A stretch of DNA of 51,281 nucleotides, from contig DAOTWP010000378.1 of NCBI GenBank assembly GCA_034435675.1, positions 1 through 51,281 of the forward strand, written 5' to 3'. This DNA comes from DAOTWP01 sp034435675 (GTDB taxonomy: Bacteria > Chloroflexota > Anaerolineae > Aggregatilineales > Phototrophicaceae). Shown piece by piece: positions 1-9,154 of the stretch; position 1 is the stretch's first letter, and every line of letters starts with the position of its first letter. The translations under genes were made by a program, and so were the position numbers. Below the pieces are notes generated by a model, which made no database searches, was not told the DNA's origin, and saw nothing but the letters and a program-made list of their open reading frames with translations.

Positions 1-3000
1 CTGCGGCGGTTGGCAGGGCGCGCGGGGTGGCTGGTCGGGCTGGTGGCGCTGGGGTTGAGCATCGGCGCGGCGCAGTTTTTGCCGCTGTTCGAGCTGGCAA
101 GCGCCAACTGGCGCGCGGAACGTCCGCCCAACCATTACGAGCTGGTCACGGGGCAGTATGCGCACCCGGCGCGCGATGTGCTGCTGTTCGTCCTGCCCAA
201 TTTCTACGGCAACCCGACACATCACAGCTATCTGGATATTTTCAGCGGGCAGCCTGTTGACAGCTTCACGAACCTTGCTGGCGAACCGATCGCGTTTATT
301 GACTGGGGCATCAAGAATTACGTCGAGGGCGCGGTTTATCTGGGCGTGCTGCCGCTGGCGCTGGTCGCGGTGGCGCTGCTGGATATGCTGGCGCGGCGCA
401 GCAAACGCGCACCCGCTGAGCCGCCGTACCGGGCGATTTTTGCGCTGCTGGCGCTGGTCGCGCTGACGTTCATGTTCGGACTGCCGACGTACCGACTGGT
501 CTATCTCCTGCCGGGCATCAACCAGTTGAACACGCCGTTCCGCTGGATTGTGGTGTTGTCGCTGGCGGTGGCGCTGCTGGCAGGCTTTGGCATGGATGCG
601 CTGGAACGGCGGCGCTTCGACGGTCTGCGGCGCGCAGTTGCCGTGAAATGGGCGCGGCGGCTGGGCGGGCTGCTGCTGGCGCTGAGTGGACTGCTGTTTG
701 CCGGGCTGCTGCTGAGCCGCGTGTTTTACGCGCAGCTAGAGCCGCTGCTGGAACGGGTGGTCGGCAGCATGGCGCTGGCAGACCGCGCCTTCAGCGGGGC
801 GGCGATGTTCTACAGCTACCAGTTCACCGGTGTGCTGACACTGGCGCTGTTCCTGCTGGGCGCGGGCGTAGTGCTGGTGGGCGTGCCCGGTTACTGGAAT
901 GCGGGCATACGACTGCCGCGCCGTGTGCAGGTCTGGCGCTTTGTCGCGCTGGCTTTGGTGGCGGCGGATCTGCTGGTGGCGGCGTGGGGCTTCTACCCTG
1001 CGTCCGACCCGGCATGGCTCGATTTCACACCGCCGGGCATCGCGTGGCTGCGCGAACACGACGATGGACGCTTTGCCGTGCTGGACAACGGCGGCGCGCT
1101 GCTCAATGCCAACATGGGCTGGCGTTATGGGCTGGACGACGTGCGCGGCTATGAGAGCGTGATAACCGGGCAGTATGTGGCGTACATGCGGGCGCTGGCA
1201 CCCCAGCCGCAGTTAGATTTCAACCGCATCGCTCCGTTTTACGAAGATTACGCGCTGGTCGGCAGCGATTTCACCTATCCGCAGGCAATCAACGCGCCGC
1301 TGCTGGATTTACTTGGCGTGCGCTATCTGGTGACGACACACTGGTTCACGCTGCCTGCCGCCGCCGGGGAGCGTTGGCGCGAGGTCTACCGCGATGATGC
1401 CGTCACCATCTATGAAAACAGCGCCGCGCTGCCGCTTGCCTATTTCGTGCCGGATAGCGCGTTTGACCCCGACTGGCTGTCTGATGCTGCCGGGGCATGG
1501 AACTATGCGGGCATGCAGCGCCCGGCGCAGTACAGCCCTGCCGAAATCGCGCAGGACAGCGGGCGCGAACGGCTGGTCAGCGTGGCTGTGGAGCAGCCGG
1601 GCTGGCTGATCGTCAGCGAGTCGTATTTCCCCGGCTGGCGGGCGTACCGCGTGGAGCCGGACGGCAGCGAAACCGCGCTGACGGTTGAACTGGTGCAGGG
1701 CAACTTTCAGGGTGTGCGGCTGGAACAGACCGGCAGCTACAGCGTGCGGTTGGTCTACAGCCCGACGAGCTTCCAGCTTGGCGCGTTTTTCTCGTTCATC
1801 GGTGTGGTGCTGGCGCTGTTCATCAGCGGGGTGTGGCTCTGGCGGCTGTATGTTGCACCCGCGCGGGAAGCAGACAGCAGCACTGCCAGCCGCGTGGCGC
1901 GCAACAGCATCGCGCCGATTCTGCTCAACCTGTTCAACCGGGGCATTGACTTCGCCTTCGCCGCGGTGATGCTGCGCGTGCTGGGTCCGGCGGACGCGGG
2001 CTTGTACCAGTATGCGATTGTGGTCTTTGTCTGGTTCGACATCTTCACCAACTTCGGGTTGAACACCTTCCTGACACGCGAAATCGCCCGCGACCGAACG
2101 CAGGCACGACATTATTTCCTCAACACGAGTGTGATGCGGCTGGCGCTGATGCTGATTGGCATTCTGCCACTGGCGGGCTTCATTGCCGGGCGGCAGGCGC
2201 TGGTGCAGCCCGCGCTGGATGGCACGGCGATTCTGGCGCTGGCGCTGCTGTATCTCGGCTTGCTGCCCAACAGCCTGAGCACAGGCATGAGCGCCCTGTT
2301 CTATGCTTTCGAGAAAGCGGAATACCCATCCGCAGTGGCAACAGTGGCGACGATCAACAAGGCGGTCTTTGGGCTGCTGGTACTGGCGCTGGGTTACGGC
2401 ATTGTCGGGCTGGCGGCAGTGAGCATCCTGACCAATTTTGTCACCTTTGGCGTGTTGATGTGGGGCGGGCGGGCGCTGCTGCGCGCGGCAGGAACCGGGC
2501 GCTGGCGGATTGATCCGGTGCTGATCCGGCGGATGGCACGTGACAGCGCCCCGCTGATGCTCAATCATTTTCTGGCGACGATCTTCTTTCAGATTGATGT
2601 GGTGCTGATCGAGGCGATTCACGGCGCGGCGATGGTCGGACAGTACAGCGTGGCGTACAAGTGGCTGCAAGCGATTAACGTCGTGCCCGCGTTTTTCACG
2701 ATGGCGCTGCTGCCGGTGATGGCGCGTCAGGCGCACGAGGACAAAGCCGCGTTGCAGCGCACGGTGCAGTTCGGCATCAAGCTGCTCAGCACACTCACGC
2801 TGCCGCTGGCGTTGTTCTTCACGGTGGCGGCATACCCGCTGACGCAGCTTCTGGGTGGGGCGGAATTTTTGCCGGACGGCGCGATTGCGCTGCAACTGAT
2901 GATCTGGAGCATCCCGATTGGCTGGATCAACAGCCTGACGCAGTACGTGCTGATCGCGCTGGATTTGCAGCGGCGCATCACGTGGGCGTTTGTACTCGCC

Positions 3001-3360
3001 GTCGGGTTCAACATTATCGCCAATCTGATTTTCATCCCACCGTATGGCTACCGTGCCGCCGCGCTGACGACGATTGCCTCCGAGGCAGTGCTGCTGCTGC
3101 CGTTTGCGCTGCTGATGGCACAGGGTATGGGGCTGTTCCCCTGGGTGCGGACACTCTGGCGGCAGTTGGCGGCAGGCGCGGCGATGCTCGCGCTGGTGCT
3201 GCTGCTCGCGCCGGTCAACCTGCTGCTGGGGCTTGCTGCCGGGTTCGCCGTGTACGGCGGGCTGCTGCTGGCGCTGGGCTGGCTGACAGCAGATGAGGCG
3301 GCGCGGCTTGCGCCCCTGCTGCCTGCGCGGCTGCGGCGGCGTGTGCCGCGCGCGGGGTGA
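1..3360 (+). CDS. YfhO-like membrane protein fused to a Wzx/MATE-type polysaccharide flippase (5' partial)
   Basis: The frame is open from base 1, so the true start lies upstream; the first possible start inside the window is TTG at 10. About residues 1-610 (counted from base 10) look like the YfhO/GT-C-like family: many membrane helices, then an extracytoplasmic domain. From about residue 625 (base ~1890) a second module begins with NSIAPILLNLFNRGIDFAFA and continues as a typical 12-14-helix Wzx/polysaccharide synthase transporter to the stop. No stop or frameshift separates the modules. In these families, YfhO proteins are linked to glycosylation of cell-wall polymers and Wzx flips undecaprenyl-linked oligosaccharides. 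The fusion suggests one polypeptide for lipid-linked glycan modification and export. Glycan genes recur at 12542-18198. Both module families are confident; the coupled function is inference. Confidence 0.85.
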   Translation: MRRLAGRAGWLVGLVALGLSIGAAQFLPLFELASANWRAERPPNHYELVTGQYAHPARDVLLFVLPNFYGNPTHHSYLDIFSGQPVDSFTNLAGEPIAFIDWGIKNYVEGAVYLGVLPLALVAVALLDMLARRSKRAPAEPPYRAIFALLALVALTFMFGLPTYRLVYLLPGINQLNTPFRWIVVLSLAVALLAGFGMDALERRRFDGLRRAVAVKWARRLGGLLLALSGLLFAGLLLSRVFYAQLEPLLERVVGSMALADRAFSGAAMFYSYQFTGVLTLALFLLGAGVVLVGVPGYWNAGIRLPRRVQVWRFVALALVAADLLVAAWGFYPASDPAWLDFTPPGIAWLREHDDGRFAVLDNGGALLNANMGWRYGLDDVRGYESVITGQYVAYMRALAPQPQLDFNRIAPFYEDYALVGSDFTYPQAINAPLLDLLGVRYLVTTHWFTLPAAAGERWREVYRDDAVTIYENSAALPLAYFVPDSAFDPDWLSDAAGAWNYAGMQRPAQYSPAEIAQDSGRERLVSVAVEQPGWLIVSESYFPGWRAYRVEPDGSETALTVELVQGNFQGVRLEQTGSYSVRLVYSPTSFQLGAFFSFIGVVLALFISGVWLWRLYVAPAREADSSTASRVARNSIAPILLNLFNRGIDFAFAAVMLRVLGPADAGLYQYAIVVFVWFDIFTNFGLNTFLTREIARDRTQARHYFLNTSVMRLALMLIGILPLAGFIAGRQALVQPALDGTAILALALLYLGLLPNSLSTGMSALFYAFEKAEYPSAVATVATINKAVFGLLVLALGYGIVGLAAVSILTNFVTFGVLMWGGRALLRAAGTGRWRIDPVLIRRMARDSAPLMLNHFLATIFFQIDVVLIEAIHGAAMVGQYSVAYKWLQAINVVPAFFTMALLPVMARQAHEDKAALQRTVQFGIKLLSTLTLPLALFFTVAAYPLTQLLGGAEFLPDGAIALQLMIWSIPIGWINSLTQYVLIALDLQRRITWAFVLAVGFNIIANLIFIPPYGYRAAALTTIASEAVLLLPFALLMAQGMGLFPWVRTLWRQLAAGAAMLALVLLLAPVNLLLGLAAGFAVYGGLLLALGWLTADEAARLAPLLPARLRRRVPRAG

Positions 3361-3670
3361 GGGCGCTGCTGGGATTACAGTTCCTGCCTTAATCGCATTG
3401 TCCCGGGGTGACCGGCGCTTAGAATCGATCCATAAACCGGTTTTCCGGAACAAGGGGATTGTGCGCTTTAACGATTAAATCCGGAGAAGACGGGAGGACA
3501 TGCGCTGCGCTTAGTCCTTCCCTACTGCGTCCTGCCCTGCGAACCGCAGGTGGTGCAGGGTGCGAACTAAGTGCGCCTGCGCCCGCTGAGCGAAGCCGTC
3601 CGCCCAAACGCCGGATTATTTTGTTAAACTGCATCATCCCTTGTCCGGGTTTACGGTTCGGCTGCCTCTT
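3361..3670. other. Intergenic region with inverted repeats and two palindrome-family fragments
   Basis: No convincing gene. It holds a hairpin at 3491-3521 (GGGAGGAC pairing with GTCCTTCCC with one bulge), a CCCTGC/GCAGGG pair around 3533-3560, and two fragments of a repeat family seen elsewhere in the window: ACAAGGGGATT at 3450-3460, and at 3638-3656 a 19-base exact inverted match to 29274-29292. It separates the flippase fusion from the convergent PadR gene, so the first hairpin could also end transcription. Confidence 0.5.
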
Positions 3671-4222
3671 TCACCCTGAGTCCTCTGTCAGCCTGCGCAC
3701 AGTCGCTTCGCACTGCGCCAGCCAGTTCAAATACATCTGCTCCATTTCAATGCCCATCTCCAGTGTCAGCCGCCAGAAGGTCTGTTCACGATTCAGTGCC
3801 GGGTCATTGAGCGCGGGCAGCGGGATCTGCTGGTAGCGTGCCAGCAGTGCCTGATGCTCCGCGATCTGGTGGGCAATGTACGCTAGAATGGTCGCGTTGT
3901 CCAACTGTGCCGCAAAGAACAACTGCACCAGAAACGGTTCTCGATGAACCGGCAGCGGCTGTTGGATGCGCAGCCAGCGCTGCAACTCCTGCTGTCCGGC
4001 AGCGGTGAGACGATACACCTTGCGATTGGGACGCTCTGCCTGCACTTCCAGTTCACTTTCAACCCATCCCGACTCCGCCAGCGCAGCGAGTGTGCGGTAA
4101 ATCTGCGCCTGATCCGCCTGCCAGAAATGCGCAATAGTGTCTTCAAAAGCCCGATGTTTGAGGTCATAACCAGTCATCGGGGTGATGCTGAGTAAACCGA
4201 GAATCGCATGTGCCAGCGACAT
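3671..4222 (-). CDS. PadR family transcriptional regulator
   Basis: 183 residues from the preferred start at 4222, which has AAAGGT upstream; an in-frame ATG at 4243 would add seven residues but lies inside the operator palindrome. The N-terminal winged helix reads LAHAILGLLSITPMTGYDL, then a QIYRTLAALAESGWV recognition region and a NRKVYRLTAAGQQEL wing, all typical of PadR. The C-terminal half is helical, as in the longer PadR-s2/Vir class that dimerises through it. PadR proteins usually repress a neighbouring gene and respond to small hydrophobic or phenolic ligands. It is divergent from the CPBP protease gene and likely regulates both. The ligand is unknown. Confidence 0.92.
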   Translation of the reverse strand: MSLAHAILGLLSITPMTGYDLKHRAFEDTIAHFWQADQAQIYRTLAALAESGWVESELEVQAERPNRKVYRLTAAGQQELQRWLRIQQPLPVHREPFLVQLFFAAQLDNATILAYIAHQIAEHQALLARYQQIPLPALNDPALNREQTFWRLTLEMGIEMEQMYLNWLAQCEATVRRLTEDSG

Positions 4223-4235
4223 AAGCGTACCTTTT

Positions 4236-4251
4236 GATGACATTTGTCATC
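4236..4251. promoter_or_regulatory. Palindromic operator candidate for the PadR regulator
   Basis: A perfect inverted repeat, GATGACA-TT-TGTCATC, lies just upstream of the preferred PadR start and about 90 bases before the divergent CPBP start. PadR proteins bind such dyads and often autoregulate. Binding is inferred from position and symmetry. Confidence 0.55.
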
Positions 4252-4338
4252 GTTCCACAGTTCAAACATCCATAGAAAATTACATAGGTGAATCGTAGCA
4301 TATATGTAAAGTCCTATAACAACAAGGTGACAGCAGAT

Positions 4339-5181
4339 ATGGTCTCTCCAGCGGAAGCGCACTCCTCACAATTCCCTTGGCGGTTTATTCTGATTGCCTT
4401 CGGCATTTCTTGGACCTGTTGGTTTTTTGTCGCCCTGACCGGCAGAAATGCTTTTACCGATTTAGAAACGGGTGTTGTGCTGGTATTGGGCGGTTTCGGT
4501 CCGGCAGTTGCCGGTATTCTAATGGTCTATCGCACAGGTGACGATGCCATCATCCGCGATTACTGGCGACGCGTGTTCGATCTCCGGCGCATTAAACCCC
4601 TGTGGCTGCTGCCGATTTTACTGCTTTACCCGGTAACTGTCCTGTTTTCGTTCGCTATCATGGGCAGAACCATAGATTTCGCACCGCTGGCAACCCTGCT
4701 GGAAAACCCGGCTTCATTGGTGACGACGGTCATCTTCGTATTTATTTTCGGTCCCTTTTCGGAAGAGCTGGGATGGCGCGATTACGCGCTGGATTGGCTG
4801 CAGGCGCGGTTTACAGCATTTGTGTCAAGTCTGCTGCTCGGCGTGATCTGGTGGGCATGGCACCTGCCGCTGCTGTTTGTCGTCGGATCATTCCTCAACC
4901 TCACCGGGAATGATCCGGTATTCCTCATGGGTTACCTGGGCACAGTTCTGATCTATTCTGTGTTGTTCACCTGGGTCTACAACAACAATCAGCGCAGTGT
5001 GCTGGCAATCATTCTGCTGCACTTTTCCATCAACCTCACCAGCCGTTTGATTGCCATGCCTGCGGAGATCTTCCCCCTGGTTACCGCGGTTCTCGTTGTG
5101 ATTATGATTGCTGTACTCTGGCTCTACGGTGGCAAAATGCTAGTTCGTTCACAGCATATTGATAGAAGCACTGCGCGATGA
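4339..5181 (+). CDS. CPBP family intramembrane glutamic endopeptidase
   Basis: 280 residues from ATG 4339, preceded by AAGGTG; an upstream GTG at 4288 would add 17 residues. It is a polytopic membrane protein of about seven helices carrying the three CPBP (Abi/Rce1-like) motifs: EE-LGWR at residues 142-147, a WWAWH segment with H175, and HFSIN with H228 and N232. The catalytic Glu and His residues are present, so it should be active. Bacterial CPBP proteases act on membrane-embedded or prenylated substrates, and some confer immunity to bacteriocins. The PadR regulator is divergent. The substrate is unknown. Confidence 0.88.
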   Translation: MVSPAEAHSSQFPWRFILIAFGISWTCWFFVALTGRNAFTDLETGVVLVLGGFGPAVAGILMVYRTGDDAIIRDYWRRVFDLRRIKPLWLLPILLLYPVTVLFSFAIMGRTIDFAPLATLLENPASLVTTVIFVFIFGPFSEELGWRDYALDWLQARFTAFVSSLLLGVIWWAWHLPLLFVVGSFLNLTGNDPVFLMGYLGTVLIYSVLFTWVYNNNQRSVLAIILLHFSINLTSRLIAMPAEIFPLVTAVLVVIMIAVLWLYGGKMLVRSQHIDRSTAR

Positions 5182-5752
5182 TAACGTGCTGCTCAGGACT
5201 AACCCCGGCTTTTCTGTGGGAACCTGGGAACGGTTTTTTCGAACGGCAGCCAACCCATTCACGAGTTTGTAGGATTCTGCCGTAGGCAGCGGTTTTGGAC
5301 CGCTTATGGCAAACTGCGTAGTCGTGGTTACTCAGAAAGCGAAAGTTCTAGCAGCGTAACCCCGCTCGTCTCCGCTGCCATCTTTCAGCCGGAACGATGC
5401 GCTGCACGCGCTGCGGTGTTCTATATGGTTAGCAGTGCAGATCACGCTCACTGCGATTCTGCCTGCTGTCGGGAATGCTGACGCTGGTAATCCACAAGGG
5501 GTCAAAAAGGGTCTTTATTATGTTTATCGGGTCTGGTACAATCGTATCGAGCCGTGTGGGGATGCCAGCATATGCGTTGTGTTGAAACAAAAAGCGGTGT
5601 TACAATAGCAGTAGACTTTTGGGGCACCGGGTGAACCACCCACACCTGCCGCTGCTGCGCCTGCGTGGGCGTAAAGGCGGCACTGTGCGGAATATGTGGT
5701 TTGCCTGCTGGCAGCCCGGAGTCCCTGTATCGAGGTTAGCAGAAAGACGCCA
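5182..5752. other. Long intergenic region, no gene recognised
   Basis: About 570 bases with no credible ORF on either strand. Visible elements are a short hairpin at 5277-5289 (CTGCC-GTA-GGCAG) and two TACAAT -10-like boxes at 5537-5542 and 5601-5606. Composition is close to neighbouring coding DNA, so it could be decayed coding sequence or a long leader. Confidence 0.4.
5601..5606 (+). promoter_or_regulatory. Putative -10 box (TACAAT) for the GNAT-like gene
   Basis: TACAAT lies 18 bases after TTGTGT (5577-5582), a plausible -35. The leader before the ATG at 5753 would be about 140 bases. Confidence 0.35.
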
Positions 5753-6781
5753 ATGTCCAACCAACTTGTCGAAACACGGGCAATGACGCTTGTAGACCTG
5801 CCGCTGGCACGCAGGTTGATGGACGCTGGCGCTGTGCTGGAAAGTGAACTGGCATTCACACGTGACCTTGATGGTCCCAACAGCGCCCTGCTGTCCAGTC
5901 TGCTGCTGCCCACGCGCAGCCTGCACACCTTCGTTACACGCTCCGATGATCAGCAGGTCGTTGGGCAGTTCCGCCTCAAGCCACAGGGCACGCACGCGCA
6001 GATGATTTATCTGGCGCCGGTTCCGCTGTCGCCGGTGGTGGAAGATACCGAATGGCTGCACCTGCTGGATGCGATGGCGCACGAAGCAGGCAAACGCGGC
6101 GCGCAGGCGCTCATTGCCGAAGTGGACGAGTCGAGTCCGCTGTTCGAAACCCTGCGCAGCGCCGGGTTCGCCGTCTATTCGCGGCAGGAGATCTGGCAGC
6201 GGCAGCCGGAACCACTGGCAGAGACCCTGCTGGTGGACCTGCACGAGGCAAGCGACAGCGACGAACCGGGCATTCGCGCGCTGTACGGCAGCATTGTGCC
6301 GCCGCTGATGCAGCAGATTTGCGAGTTCCCCGGTGATGGACACGGCTATGTTTATCGCAAAAACGGGCGCGTGGAAGGCTATATCACCCTGCATGAAGGA
6401 CGCCGCGGCATTTATCTGGTGCCGTATCTGCACCCCGACATCTACCGCGAAACGCCAGCGGTACTCAGTGCCGCGATTGAGCAGTCCGGGCGTGCGCACC
6501 GTGTGCCGGTGTATGTGCGCCTGCGCCGCTACCTGTCGTGGCTGGAAGAGGCGCTGCGCAGGCTGGGCATGCAGCCCGTCGCGCAGCAGGCAGTGCTGGT
6601 ACGCCATCTGGCAGCACGGGTACGCCAGCCTGCCCTGACGCAAACGCTGCGCAAAACGCTGGAAGTGCTGCCCAAACAGGCAATCCCGACGCCGCGCATG
6701 ACCTCGCCGCGCCCCGCGACAGATCTGCTGCCGACGCCGCTTGAACGCAGTATTCAGCCTAAGTCCCCTAAACAGGAGTGA
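5753..6781 (+). CDS. GNAT-superfamily-like protein
   Basis: 342 residues from ATG 5753. The sequence alternates beta-strand and helix as in GNAT acyltransferases: VVGQFRLKPQGTHAQMIYL is followed by a helix and ALIAEVDESSPLFETLRSAG, the usual beta5-to-C-terminal pattern. A second domain follows (VYRKNGRVEGYITLHEG). The canonical acetyl-CoA pyrophosphate loop Q/RxxGxG/A is not evident, so catalysis is uncertain. The gene is followed closely by the AAA/R3H gene, and the AGGAG over its stop codon may serve that gene. Substrate and pathway are unknown. Confidence 0.6.
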   Translation: MSNQLVETRAMTLVDLPLARRLMDAGAVLESELAFTRDLDGPNSALLSSLLLPTRSLHTFVTRSDDQQVVGQFRLKPQGTHAQMIYLAPVPLSPVVEDTEWLHLLDAMAHEAGKRGAQALIAEVDESSPLFETLRSAGFAVYSRQEIWQRQPEPLAETLLVDLHEASDSDEPGIRALYGSIVPPLMQQICEFPGDGHGYVYRKNGRVEGYITLHEGRRGIYLVPYLHPDIYRETPAVLSAAIEQSGRAHRVPVYVRLRRYLSWLEEALRRLGMQPVAQQAVLVRHLAARVRQPALTQTLRKTLEVLPKQAIPTPRMTSPRPATDLLPTPLERSIQPKSPKQE

Positions 6782-6794
6782 TTGTATCCCATCT

Positions 6795-8438
6795 ATGGAA
6801 CGACGGATTACAGACGATCTTGATGAACTGAAGCGGGTTATGCCCCGCGATCTGGTTGATACTCTTGAGGCATCTGGCAATACCGATAGTCTACTCGAAG
6901 TCGTCCTCGATTTAGGGCGTATTCCTACCGCGCGTTACATTGACGGCGAAGTACCACTCTCGGATCGTGAAGTCACCCGTGATGAACTTGACGATATTGT
7001 CAGCAAGATTGGCGATTTTGACGCCGATAACCGTGCCGGTATGGAACGCACGCTGCATCGTATCAGCGCCATTCGCAACCGCCGCAGTGATGTTGTCGGG
7101 CTGACCTGCCGCGTGGGGCGCGCGGTGTATGGCACGATTGACATCATCGAAGACCTGATCACGTCCGGGCAAAGCATTCTGATGCTTGGTCCGCCCGGCG
7201 TGGGCAAAACGACCATGCTGCGCGAAGCCGCGCGCGTGCTGGCAGACAGCAAGCGCGTGGTCATTGTAGACACTTCCAACGAGATTGGCGGTGACGGCGA
7301 TGTACCCCACCCGGCGGTTGGGCGGGCGCGGCGTATGCAGGTCAGTCGCCCGGAACGCCAGCACGAGGTCATGATCGAGGCGGTGGAAAACCATAACCCC
7401 GAAGTGATCGTGATTGACGAAATCGGGCGCGAACTGGAGGCGATGGCGGCGCGCACGATTGCCGAACGTGGTGTGCAGTTGATCGGCACGGCGCATGGCA
7501 ACGCGCTGGATAACCTGATGCTCAACCCGACACTGTCCGACCTGGTCGGCGGCATCGAGTCGGTGACGCTCTCTGACGAGGAAGCACGGCGGCGCGGGAC
7601 GCAAAAAACTGTGCTGGAACGCCGCGCCCCGGCAACCTTTGATGTGCTCATCGAAATCCAGACCCGCGACCGGCTGGTGGTGCATGAGGATATTTCGGCG
7701 GCAGTGGACGCAGCGCTGCGCGGCAACCCGCTGCCGGTGGAGATTCGTTACCGCGATGAACACGGCGAAATCCATATCAAAACCGCCATGCCCGAATTGA
7801 GCGCCCTGTCCGAGCGCATGACCCAGCGAGGAGGTGTCGCCAATAATGGCGAGCGCGGGTTTCGTGGCGAACGGGGGGGGCGCAATGGGGGCAGCACACC
7901 CAACAACGGACGACGCGGGCAGGAAAGCGCGCCCGCCCCGGCTCAGGAGGCAGTCGTAACGCCCGCTGGCGAACTGCGCCCGATGACTGTTTACGCCTAT
8001 GGCGTGGCGCGTAATCGCTTGCAGCAGGCGGCGCGGCGGCTGCACGTGCCGATGACCATCGTGGACGATTTTGGACAATCCGAAGCGGTCGTCACGCTGA
8101 AGAATTACTATCGCCGTCGTCCCAAACTGATTGTGGACGCCGAGCGCCGGGGCATGCCGATCTACGTGCTGCGCGCCAATACGGTCACGCAGATGGAGAA
8201 CTTTCTGATTGACATGTTCCAGTTGGAGGTGAAGATCACTGACCCTTTTGGGGAAGCGATGCGCGAGGCTGAAGCCGCCATTATGCGCATTCGTGCCGGT
8301 GCCGAGTATGTGGATCTCGCCCCGCAGGCGCATAACATCCGCCGCATTCAGCACGATATGGCACGCAAGGCGCAGCTTGCGACGCACAGCTACGGCGAAG
8401 AGCCGGAGCGCCACGTGCGTATCCTGCGCCATGAGTGA
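6795..8438 (+). CDS. AAA ATPase with C-terminal R3H domain (Ycf45/SpoIIIAA-like)
   Basis: 547 residues from ATG 6795; the AGGAG at 6774-6778 is about 16 bases away, which is long. The N-terminal helical region precedes a RecA/AAA-type ATPase with Walker A GPPGVGKTT from residue 132 and Walker B VIVIDEIG with D208-E209. A Gly/Asn/Arg-rich disordered linker follows (bases ~7840-7950), then a small alpha/beta domain and an R3H motif (RRIQH) near residue 516. R3H binds single-stranded nucleic acid, and the ATPase resembles SpoIIIAA. Proteins with this architecture occur in cyanobacteria, plastids (Ycf45) and Chloroflexota. The precise role is unsettled; nucleic-acid-linked ATPase activity is the safest statement. 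Confidence 0.88.
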   Translation: MERRITDDLDELKRVMPRDLVDTLEASGNTDSLLEVVLDLGRIPTARYIDGEVPLSDREVTRDELDDIVSKIGDFDADNRAGMERTLHRISAIRNRRSDVVGLTCRVGRAVYGTIDIIEDLITSGQSILMLGPPGVGKTTMLREAARVLADSKRVVIVDTSNEIGGDGDVPHPAVGRARRMQVSRPERQHEVMIEAVENHNPEVIVIDEIGRELEAMAARTIAERGVQLIGTAHGNALDNLMLNPTLSDLVGGIESVTLSDEEARRRGTQKTVLERRAPATFDVLIEIQTRDRLVVHEDISAAVDAALRGNPLPVEIRYRDEHGEIHIKTAMPELSALSERMTQRGGVANNGERGFRGERGGRNGGSTPNNGRRGQESAPAPAQEAVVTPAGELRPMTVYAYGVARNRLQQAARRLHVPMTIVDDFGQSEAVVTLKNYYRRRPKLIVDAERRGMPIYVLRANTVTQMENFLIDMFQLEVKITDPFGEAMREAEAAIMRIRAGAEYVDLAPQAHNIRRIQHDMARKAQLATHSYGEEPERHVRILRHE

Positions 8439-8496
8439 CAGCGGCGCGCATCGCAGCAGGGACGACCTGCCCGCGTGTATGCCTTTAACACAACCA

Positions 8497-8543
8497 CAGG
8501 GGTATGCTGTGTGCCATGACGATGACACCACAGTGTACCCCTG
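8497..8543. terminator. Two-part hairpin between convergent genes, probable bidirectional terminator
   Basis: CAGGGGTA (8497-8504) pairs perfectly with TACCCCTG (8536-8543). Inside it CTGTG (8507-8511) pairs with CACAG (8529-8533), separated by a symmetric 2x2 internal loop. It sits between the ends of the R3H and GNAT genes. There is no T-tract, so it may be rho-assisted or an mRNA end protector. Confidence 0.55.
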
Positions 8544-8561
8544 CTGCGTTATGAACGCTGC

Positions 8562-9149
8562 TCAGGCAACCGGGCGGATCATCGTGGTCGAGCCGGTGAA
8601 ACCCAGCCACCGCGTGAGCCAGCCATAACGGTGTGTAACCTGGGCAACGAACCCCTGCCGTTCGTACAGACGGCGGGCATCCGGGTTGGTATCCACCACA
8701 TCAAGACGCACCGTGCGGAACCCATTTTCCTGGGCATAGGCGAATACCGCCGCCAGCAGGCGTGAACCAACGCCTTTACCCCGCCAGCCAGCATCCACCG
8801 CGATACCGTCCATCAGCAGTTCACCTGCGCGCACCGGGCGCAGCAGCAGCGCCCCCAGCAGCGCCCGTGCCGACGCGGACACCAGCCCATAATGTGCGCG
8901 GATCTGCGCGAAGCCCACGTTGACCAACTGCCCGCTGTGGTCATGCAGTCCGGCAATCCCGACGAGCCGGTCGCCGCTGAGCGCTGCGAGCGCATACTGC
9001 GGGGTAAAGCTGGCTTCCAGAATGGCGATGCAGGTCTGTGCATCGCCCAGAATCGGCGTAAGTTTGCGGCGAAACGCCTCATAATACAGGTTTGCTGCCG
9101 CGTGGCGCTGCGTTTCCGGCAGACCACACACAATCTGAATCGCATCCAC
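8562..9149 (-). CDS. GNAT family N-acetyltransferase
   Basis: 195 residues starting at GTG 9149. GGAG overlapping the P450 stop, eight bases upstream, supports that start. Motif A is clear: LLMDGIAVDAGWRGKGVGSR, the acetyl-CoA-binding RxxGxG loop, followed by VRLDVVDTNPDARRLYERQG, the hallmark beta5-alpha4 region. It should transfer an acyl group from acyl-CoA to an amine. It lies five bases downstream of the P450 gene, so the two form an operon and may act on one substrate or detoxify the same compound, which is inference. Confidence 0.9.
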   Translation of the reverse strand: MDAIQIVCGLPETQRHAAANLYYEAFRRKLTPILGDAQTCIAILEASFTPQYALAALSGDRLVGIAGLHDHSGQLVNVGFAQIRAHYGLVSASARALLGALLLRPVRAGELLMDGIAVDAGWRGKGVGSRLLAAVFAYAQENGFRTVRLDVVDTNPDARRLYERQGFVAQVTHRYGWLTRWLGFTGSTTMIRPVA

Positions 9150-9154
9150 AGGAC

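Noticed and set aside
1309..3453. Long open frame on the minus strand (714 codons) across the flippase fusion
   Set aside because: Mirror image of a GC-rich coding gene; its product is a low-complexity His/Gln/Arg-rich string with no domain, while the plus strand gives a clear membrane protein.
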